11,182 nucleotides of DNA from Verrucomicrobiales bacterium (lineage in GTDB: Bacteria; Verrucomicrobiota; Verrucomicrobiia; Verrucomicrobiales; DEV007), in contig SLGN01000627.1 in assembly GCA_007123695.1 (NCBI GenBank), positions 1 through 11,182 on the forward strand. The letters are read 5' to 3'. The notes below the pieces were generated by a model, which saw only the letters and a program-made list of their open reading frames with translations, did no database searches and had not been told where the DNA came from. Position 1 is the stretch's first letter, and every line of letters starts with the position of its first letter. This document shows, piece by piece, positions 6,914-11,182 of the stretch. A program made the translations under genes and the position numbers.

Positions 6914-6944
6914 AAAAGCCCCCCCGCGCCCTCTTGGGGCGCGG
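6914..6944 (-). terminator. Terminator-like hairpin downstream of the toxin gene
   Basis: CCGCGCCC (6924-6931) and GGGCGCGG (6937-6944) form a perfect 8-bp GC-rich stem with a 5-base loop. On the minus strand the stem is followed by a short G-run and TTTT (6917-6914). It lies about 60 bases past the toxin stop codon and is oriented to end that operon. The T tract is short and set back from the stem, so efficiency is uncertain. Confidence 0.5.
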
Positions 6945-7003
6945 CCTGTCGGGGAGCAGGGCTGGGAGGAGCTGGATCACGGCTGAGGATGAAGTTTCTT
7001 TTC

Positions 7004-7324
7004 TTAGCCGTCGCTTTCCAAGGGCGTGGTCAGGTCGGCCTCGCCCATCGCGGCGGGCCAGACGCGGCCGACGATCAGCGCGGATTCGCGCACGGTGTAG
7101 ATGATCTTCCAGCGGCGGTAGACGAGCTTGCGCCATCCGCCTTCGCGCAGCTCGTCGACGACGCTTTCGGCTTCCGGGTTCCCGAGGAGGATCTGGACCC
7201 GGTCGTAGATGCCGCGGCCGATCCGGCCCGCGGCCTCGGGGTCGCGCCGGGCGATGTAGCGGACGATGGCCTCGATGTCGGCCGAGGCGCGTTCGGTCCA
7301 CAGGATCTGTCCGGGCTCAGGCAT
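7004..7324 (-). CDS. RelE/ParE-family toxin
   Basis: The protein has 106 residues. ILWTERASADIEAIVRYIAR followed by a helix pair and WRKLVYRRWKIIYTV is the standard RelE/ParE superfamily pattern, with an N-terminal strand, two helices with 'D...I..YI', and a 'R.Y.....R..Y.V' sheet. RelE members cleave mRNA at the ribosome; ParE members poison gyrase; the sequence does not decide between them. The gene overlaps the antitoxin by 8 bases and is downstream of it, as in typical type II modules. Length is normal and no disruption is seen, so this pair is probably intact inside a region of broken genes. Confidence 0.85.
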   Translation of the reverse strand: MPEPGQILWTERASADIEAIVRYIARRDPEAAGRIGRGIYDRVQILLGNPEAESVVDELREGGWRKLVYRRWKIIYTVRESALIVGRVWPAAMGEADLTTPLESDG

Positions 7325-7505
7325 CGAGCCACTCGTCGAGACGGGCCTTCATTTCGTGGTTTCCGACGAGGCGGCCCTCGCGGATGTCGTCCTCGGCCTC
7401 GGCCACCGCCGCGAGCAGGGCGATCTCCTCGTTCACGTCGCGGAAGTCGGCGTCGTCGGGCAGTCGGCGGAGGACGTGCAGCACTTGTTCTTTGACCGTT
7501 TGCAT
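7317..7505 (-). CDS. Type II antitoxin paired with RelE/ParE-like toxin
   Basis: I chose the ATG at 7505 (MQTVKEQVLHVLRRLPDDAD...), giving 62 residues, because 'MqT.KE.v...l..LPdD' is the usual opening of this antitoxin group. A GTG at 7538 would add 11 residues (KSLPIMYPEP) that look non-native. The protein is acidic, with EIALLAAVAEAEDDIREGRL and EMKARLDEWLD at the C-terminus, the part expected to wrap the toxin. Its stop overlaps the toxin start. The DNA-binding part is short and not clearly assignable to a fold. Autorepression would be expected from the family, but no operator is evident. Confidence 0.75.
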   Translation of the reverse strand: MQTVKEQVLHVLRRLPDDADFRDVNEEIALLAAVAEAEDDIREGRLVGNHEMKARLDEWLDA

Positions 7506-7541
7506 GGGTTCAGGATACATGATCGGGAGGGATTTCACAGC

Positions 7542-7904
7542 TCAGTTTTCGCGCGGTTTCCGGCGGCGTTTCCGGCGAGCTTTCTTGCGCTTGCGGGGCC
7601 GCCAGTTGGTCAGCCCGAAGGCCGGGGCGTCCTTGTCCTTGCGGCGCTCGCTCGGAGCGGTCCTTGCGTGGACGGCCTGGAGGTCGGCCTTGGCGAGGTG
7701 GGTGTAGACCTGGGTGGTGGTGATGTCGGCATGTCCGAGCATCTCCTGGATGTGGCGGACGCTGGCCCCGCCCTTGAGCATTTCTGTCGCGCAGGCGTGG
7801 CGGAGGCTGTGGGTCGTCGTGCCCTCGGGGAGCCCAGCCACCTTGGCGCATCGCTTGACGATGCGGTAGAGGTAGGCGCTCTGCATGGGGTTGCCGAACG
7901 CCGC
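7542..7904 (-). pseudogene. Tyrosine recombinase/integrase, C-terminal fragment
   Basis: About 114-120 residues remain (MQSAYLYRIVKRCAKVAGLP...). The catalytic C-terminal motifs are present: THSLRHACATEML (H-x-L-R), then MLGHADITTTQVYTH with the conserved histidine and the nucleophilic tyrosine. A very basic tail follows (RPRKRKKARRKRRRKPREN). The N-terminal SAM-like domain, the first catalytic arginine and the catalytic lysine are missing. The 5' end joins the RHS fragment near 7905 in a different frame. It belongs to the XerC/D-like phage or island integrase type and differs from the intact integrase at 9796. It is likely the remnant of an island integrase. Confidence 0.8.
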
Positions 7905-8217
7905 CCGACCAGCTCACTGCGGTGGCCCCGCCCGGCTCGCTGCGGGCGATGCGCCGGGTGCGGTAGTCGTAGGCGTAGGCGTAGGCGTGCGCCCCGCCCG
8001 CCGGGTCGGTCAAGCCAACGAGGCGGTTCTGGTGGTCCCAGGCGCAGCTGGTGGTCTTGGCCGGCTGGCCGGTCGCGGCGAGGGTCTGACCGGTGCGGTT
8101 GCCGCGTCCGTCGTCGGTGGCGGCGGCGGTGGTCAGCTTCGCAAGGACGACGCCCCATAGAAACGCCACGAGAAGAGCGGCGGCGAGGCGGAAGGCGCGA
8201 TTTTGGACGGGTGGCAT
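7905..8217 (-). pseudogene. RHS/YD-repeat protein, N-terminus joined to core fragment
   Basis: ATG 8217 follows a short GCAGG. A signal-peptide-like N-terminus comes first (MPPVQNRAFRLAAALLVAFL, then WGVVLA). Almost immediately afterwards comes YD-repeat sequence: GNRTGQTLAATGQ, CAWDHQNRLVGLTDPAGGAH, YDYRTRRIARSEPGG, ending TAVSWSGG. RHS proteins are normally over 1000 residues with a long region between signal and core, so an internal deletion seems to have fused the two ends in frame. At about 7905 the sequence switches to the integrase fragment, so the core and toxin end are also lost. It may belong to the same former gene as the fragments at 4992-6893. Confidence 0.6.
7969..7986. repeat. 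6-bp tandem repeat encoding alternating Ala-Tyr
   Basis: Three copies of GTAGGC are followed by GTGC. On the minus strand they give AYAYAYDY inside the YD-repeat fragment. This is a short in-frame microsatellite. Confidence 0.8.
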
Positions 8218-8270
8218 CAACCTGCGTTCAGTCTAGCGACGCGTCCGAAGGAGGTCAACAGCGGGGGTGG

Positions 8271-8442
8271 AGATCCGGAGGGGATGGTGAACTCGTTCTC
8301 CCGTTTTCGGGGACAGCGTGGTAGAACGGGATTCCGGACGCAAGGATGAGGGCTGCGCTCATGATCTGAAGCCTCAATGACGATGTTGATAGCAGGCGAC
8401 CCCAACATCACCGAGGCTTAAACTTTCTTACTGTCACTTAAC
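8271..8442. repeat. Structured direct repeat, copy A
   Basis: This segment of about 170 bases recurs at 9561-9736 in the same orientation, roughly 88-90% identical by eye over the core from GTGAACTCGTTCTCCCGTT to CTGTCACTT. It contains a 7-bp stem TCCCGTT (8299-8305) / AACGGGA (8325-8331). It also has a nested hairpin: outer stem AAGCCTC (8369-8375) / GAGGCTT (8413-8419), and inner stem GATGTTG (8382-8388) / CAACATC (8403-8409). In copy B the outer stem is identical and the inner stem varies but still largely pairs. It lies just upstream of the Uma2 gene. It is not a known family to me. It could be an integron-type recombination site, a MITE or a structured RNA. Confidence 0.85.
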
Positions 8443-8513
8443 TTGGAAAGAAATCTCCTCCGTCTTCGTGCTTTTCGGCAGCGCGCCGGAGACAGGCGTG
8501 CTATCGTCCACCG

Positions 8514-9047
8514 ATGCCCGCCGTCTCCTACCGCCCGCGATACCAGATCGAGGACTACCTCGGCTGGGAGGGGGATTGGGAGCTGTGGGACGGGGTTCCC
8601 GTCTCCATGGCCCCATCGCCCGACTTCTTCCACCAGTCCATCGGCGGAAACCTCTACGTGCAGCTGCGAAGCCAGCTCGCCCGCGAGGAATGTCCCGCCG
8701 AATGCTCGGCTCTCTACGAGATCGACTGGCACATCGACGGCAACACCGTCGTGCGGCCCGACCTCGTTGTGGTGTGCGAGCGTCCCGAGGGCCGGTGGAT
8801 CGAGAAACGGCCTGATCTCGTCGCCGAGATTCTCTCCCCCTCCACACGTCAGAAAGATCTCGTCGCCAAGCGCGAACTCTATTCCGCCAACGGGGTGCCC
8901 TTCTACCTCGTCGTCGATCCTAATGGGCGCGGCGCCACCCTGCTGCGCCTCGATGGCGACTCCTACGCCGAAGACCCCGCCGAATCGCCCTTCGAGCTCC
9001 ATCCCGGCTGCGTCCTCCGGATCGACCTTCCGGCGCTCTTCGCCTGA
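8514..9047 (+). CDS. Uma2-family (DUF820) restriction-endonuclease-fold protein
   Basis: The protein has 177 residues, normal for the family. WELWDGVPVSMAPSPDFFHQ near the N-terminus, TVVRPDLVVVCERP (D83), PDLVAEILSPST (E105), then KDLVAKRELYSANGVPFYLV and VDPNG make up the characteristic Uma2 layout of a PD-(D/E)xK-fold nuclease. The gene opens with ATG and has no obvious ribosome binding site. Uma2 genes occur in many copies in cyanobacteria and several other phyla; their role is not settled, and many are thought to be mobile or selfish. It lies between the two copies of the structured repeat and appears intact. Confidence 0.85.
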   Translation: MPAVSYRPRYQIEDYLGWEGDWELWDGVPVSMAPSPDFFHQSIGGNLYVQLRSQLAREECPAECSALYEIDWHIDGNTVVRPDLVVVCERPEGRWIEKRPDLVAEILSPSTRQKDLVAKRELYSANGVPFYLVVDPNGRGATLLRLDGDSYAEDPAESPFELHPGCVLRIDLPALFA

Positions 9048-9560
9048 ATTCCCACCCTTGGCCCTGGAAACAGGGTCAGAACCAATTCCAATTGCGTAAC
9101 GCGAGCCAAGCCATGGACGGCAGGGCGGGCAGCGACAACGGAAGGGGGCGGGCTACCTGAGTGCGGTGCCCCCAAGGAACTCGGGCGTACCGCCCTCCGC
9201 GGAGGTCTATCGACAAGGGGGAACCGAGAGAAGCGGCGGGGGAAACGCCGCCTTTCCCGGTCGGAACCTCAACGAGGCGCAATGGATCGGCGTCGGTGAA
9301 GGAGAGCGGGAAGGTTCCGGCGATCGCGGGAGGCAACCCTTCAGGCAGGCAAGACGCGGCGGGGCGCAAGGAGTCTTCAAATAATTCTTCGCCTGAAAGA
9401 CCATGCGCCGTTCGACGGCACGGGAGGCACCATGGTAAAAAATCCTCCGGCGCCTAAAAGGCGTGCTGTTCTCATAAAATCAACGGTTTATGGTGGATTT
9501 GCAGCCGACAGTAGATCGCGAAGACTGGTGCTGCAATTATTACTCTCTTCCCGTCACTTG
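9048..9560. other. Non-coding stretch between Uma2 and repeat copy B
   Basis: No convincing gene is seen. ORFs on both strands lack family motifs and have arginine/proline-rich compositions typical of GC-rich shadows. The stretch begins with GGGTCAGAACCAATTCCAAT (9073-9092). It contains an imperfect palindrome around 9163-9193 (GCGGTGCCC against GGGCGTACCGC) and a small hairpin CGCCT-AA-AGGCG at 9451-9462. The last ~100 bases (from about 9465) are AT-richer. Near its end, CTTCCCGTCACTTGAGATTA matches the tail of repeat copy B. It may hold a degenerate mobile repeat. Confidence 0.5.
9163..9193. repeat. Imperfect palindrome, REP-like
   Basis: GCGGTGCCC and GGGCGTACCGC pair with a small bulge around an 11-base loop (CCAAGGAACTC). 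The hairpin type resembles REP elements associated with RAYT transposases. No transposase is adjacent. Confidence 0.45.
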
Positions 9561-9736
9561 AGATTACTCCGGAGAGGATTGTGAACTCGTTCTCCCGTTA
9601 CCGGGGGCAGCGTGGTAGAACGGGATTCCGGATGCAAGGACTAGGGCTGCGCTCATGATCTGAAGCCTCAGATGAGGTTGATAGAAGGCGACTCCGACAT
9701 CACGGAGGCTTAAACCTTCTTCCTGTCACTTGAAAT
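9561..9736. repeat. Structured direct repeat, copy B, abutting the integrase gene
   Basis: This is the second copy of the repeat at 8271. The conserved stems are TCCCGTT (9593-9599) / AACGGGA (9619-9625) and AAGCCTC (9663-9669) / GAGGCTT (9705-9711). The unit is flanked on both sides by a near-identical short sequence: CTTCCCGTCACTTGAGATTA at 9548-9567 and CTTCCTGTCACTTGAAATTG at 9719-9738. Copy A carries one such tail (TTACTGTCACTTAACTT). The integrase coding region begins within 60 bases. Confidence 0.85.
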
Positions 9737-9795
9737 TGCTCGCGGACCGTGCCGAGCGGCTCGAATGCGACCACCCCAGCAGGTTGCGCGACACA

Positions 9796-10854
9796 ATGCC
9801 CGCAGCTCCTCCGCCGCCACCGGGAGCCGAGCTGCGCGAGCGCGACCGCACCCCGGTCGATGGAGAGGACGAAACCGTCGCCGAACTGCTCGAACGCGCG
9901 CGACACCGCATCCGCACCCGTGCCCTCGCCGCTGCCACCGAGCGGACCTACCTGTCCTGGATCAGGAAGTTTGCCTACTTCCGCCTGCGCCGTCTTCGCG
10001 AGAGCATCGACTGCTTGCCCTCCGACTCCGTCGATGCCTACCTCGAATACGTCGCCTTGGAGCGGGACTGCTCGCCCGCCACCCAGCGGCAGGCGCTCAA
10101 CGCCATCGTCTTCCTCGCCCGGCACGTCTACGGCGAAGAGCAGCCGCTCGAACTCAAGTTCGTGGTCGGCTCCGGAGGAAGGCGGCGACCGCCAACCGTC
10201 TTCTCCCGCGAGGAGGTCAAGCGGCTCCTATCCCTGCTCGACGATCCGTGGCGGCTCATGGCTGAAATCGCCTATGGCACGGGGATGCGCCAGATCGAGG
10301 TCCTCAGGCTCCGGGTCAAGGATGTCGACTTCGCTCGAGGCGTCCTCTACGTCCACGACGGCAAGGGAGGGAAGCACCGGGCCCTCACCCTTCCCCGCAA
10401 GATCGAGCGCCGACTCAGCGAGCATCTTGACGAAGGCGAGGCAGTCCACCAGCGCCGCCTTGCAGCGGGGGAGGGCGAGGTCCACCTCAGGACCGCCTAT
10501 CGCCGCGCCCATCCCGGCAAAGCCTTCGAATGGGCCTGGCAATGGGTCTTCCCGGCCGACAGGCTCTGCTCGCATCCCAGAACCAAGCACGTCGCCCGCT
10601 ACCACATCCACGAAAAATCCCTTCAGCGCCGCTTCCGTGACGCGATACGCGAGAGCCGCATTCCAAAGCACGCGAGCTTCCACGCCCTGCGGCACAGTTT
10701 CGCGACCCATCTTCTGGAGCAGGGAACCGACATCAGGACCTTGCAGCAGCTGATGGGCCATGCGGACGTCTCGACCACAATGATCTACCTCCACGTCATG
10801 AAGCGACCCGGCGCGGGAGCGCCCAGTCCTCTCGACTTCGACGGCGACGATTAG
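9796..10854 (+). CDS. intI: Integron-type tyrosine recombinase (IntI-like)
   Basis: I chose ATG 9796 (MPAAPPPPPGAEL...), which gives 352 residues. The frame is open from a TTG at 9730, but that start lies inside the direct repeat. The IntI-like core starts with ELLERARHRIRT..., then ATERTYLSWIRKFAYF. Counting from the 9796 start, catalytic residues are R165 (GTGMRQIEVLRLRVKDVD), K190 (GKGGKHR), H296/R299 (FHALRHSFATHLL), H322 (LMGHADVSTT) and Y331 (MIYLH). The feature that separates IntI from XerC/D is the extra segment between the second and third boxes, and it is present: GKAFEWAWQWVFPADRLCSH followed by HHIHE-like YHIHEKSLQRR. The C-terminus ends SPLD, as in many IntI proteins. IntI enzymes recombine gene cassettes at attC and attI, and the recombination sites should lie on the 5' side. 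The gene looks intact. Confidence 0.88.
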   Translation: MPAAPPPPPGAELRERDRTPVDGEDETVAELLERARHRIRTRALAAATERTYLSWIRKFAYFRLRRLRESIDCLPSDSVDAYLEYVALERDCSPATQRQALNAIVFLARHVYGEEQPLELKFVVGSGGRRRPPTVFSREEVKRLLSLLDDPWRLMAEIAYGTGMRQIEVLRLRVKDVDFARGVLYVHDGKGGKHRALTLPRKIERRLSEHLDEGEAVHQRRLAAGEGEVHLRTAYRRAHPGKAFEWAWQWVFPADRLCSHPRTKHVARYHIHEKSLQRRFRDAIRESRIPKHASFHALRHSFATHLLEQGTDIRTLQQLMGHADVSTTMIYLHVMKRPGAGAPSPLDFDGDD

Positions 10855-10970
10855 AGAAACACAATCCGAGCCGCCGCTCTCGCAGACGACGGCGACCCGC
10901 CGGACCGGAGCCACCGGTTCCGCACCAAGGGTCGCGGGGTCGCAAAAAAGAAAGAATTCTCCGAAAAAGC

Positions 10971-10999
10971 TTTACGCCGGACCTCGGATTGGCTATTCT
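10971..10999 (+). promoter_or_regulatory. Possible sigma70-type promoter
   Basis: TTTACG (10971-10976) and TATTCT (10994-10999) are separated by 17 bases, each matching four of six consensus positions. An A-rich stretch (AAAAAAGAAAGAATTC) lies just upstream, as an UP element would. It points towards the ORF start near 11127. Confidence 0.35.
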
Positions 11000-11064
11000 G
11001 TCCCGGATTCCAGCGGCGCGCCAGCGTGTACCGGCCACCCGGCCCGGTGCCTGTTAGCGCGACA

Positions 11065-11089
11065 GTCGCCGATAACAGTTATCAGCGAC
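11065..11089. promoter_or_regulatory. 25-bp palindrome, candidate operator
   Basis: The arms GTCGC-C-GATAAC and GTTATC-A-GCGAC flank a central A. Eleven of twelve positions pair, and the single mismatch is placed symmetrically. The palindrome lies about 37 bases upstream of the ATG at 11127 and may overlap a weak promoter (TTATCA 11079-11084, TACACT 11100-11105). It looks like a dimeric regulator's binding site. It has no run of T and is unlikely to be a terminator. Confidence 0.5.
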
Positions 11090-11126
11090 AGCGCCAGAAT
11101 ACACTGTTCGCATAGGAAATGAAAGT

Positions 11127-11182
11127 ATGCTCGATAGCAGAAGCCAATGGTCTCGGGCTTTCCGACTCAGCTGTCGTTGGAA
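11127..11182 (+). CDS. Possible start of a gene running off the window
   Basis: ATG 11127 is preceded by AGGA with a 9-base spacer and stays open to the end (MLDSRSQWSRAFRLSCRW). Another ATG at 11119 opens a different frame (MKVCSIAEANGLGL), but its AGGA is too close. Both frames are too short to identify. The palindrome and possible promoters upstream support a gene starting here. Confidence 0.3.
   Translation, partial: MLDSRSQWSRAFRLSCRW

Noticed and set aside
8428..8442. Canonical attC core site (ACTTAAC fits RYYYAAC)
   Set aside because: The matching seven bases are not conserved in copy B (ACTTGAA) and no partner GTTRRRY lies at the right distance. A single 7-mer match is expected by chance.
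9160..9300. Group II intron-like RNA (GTGCG start)
   Set aside because: No domain V hairpin or reverse transcriptase gene could be identified, and GTGCG alone is not evidence.
9076..9369. 97-codon minus-strand ORF ending in NWNWF
   Set aside because: It overlaps a palindrome-rich stretch, has no domain motif and no ribosome binding site.
1..11182. CRISPR array
   Set aside because: No set of regularly spaced short repeats is present. The only CRISPR-related signal is the CARF fragment.

Overview
The window is a GC-rich bacterial accessory region (GC judged by eye). It holds a decayed Mu-like prophage segment, a patchwork of broken defence and toxin genes, and an integron-type integrase. The host cannot be fixed from this window. 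RHS/YD-type genes, a Uma2 nuclease, GGCAAGCC-type REP palindromes and an IntI-like integrase would fit Verrucomicrobiota or a related phylum, but that is an inference. There are no rRNA or tRNA genes, no core housekeeping genes and no CRISPR array.

Positions 1-4161 are phage Mu-like. A minus-strand cluster runs 3052 to 1: a small GemA-like protein, a winged-helix-like protein, a truncated DUF3820-like ORF, a Mu F-type head morphogenesis protein, a small unknown protein, and the start of a Mu G-type virion morphogenesis protein. The last three overlap by 4 bases (ATGA), as translationally coupled phage genes do. The terminase is missing. The C-terminal two thirds of the Mu gp29-type portal lies on the opposite strand (3067-4161), next to the wrong neighbour, so the head module has been deleted and inverted.

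Positions 4228-8217 are a minus-strand mosaic of fragments. They are a CARF protein with a DxTHG motif, cut at its C-terminus (type III CRISPR accessory family); an ORF that joins a toxin-type helical region to the C-terminal half of an adenosine deaminase; about 1 kb of the same reading frame upstream broken by three stop codons; an apparently intact RelE/ParE toxin-antitoxin pair with a terminator-like hairpin; a tyrosine recombinase C-terminus; and an RHS N-terminus whose signal peptide is joined almost directly to YD repeats. Two REP-like palindromic elements lie here, one of them inside the deaminase ORF.

Positions 8271-10854 form an integron-like block. Two direct copies of a structured repeat of about 170 bases (roughly 88-90% identical by eye) bracket a Uma2 endonuclease gene and about 500 bases without a convincing gene. 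The second copy ends next to an intact IntI-like integrase. The last 330 bases hold a possible promoter, a 25-base palindrome and the possible start of another gene.

The best candidates for something new are the repeat pair beside the integrase, possibly its recombination site, and the adjacent CARF and adenosine deaminase fragments. That adjacency recalls type III CRISPR adenosine deaminase effectors (Cad1), but here the parts are separate, in the opposite order and broken.
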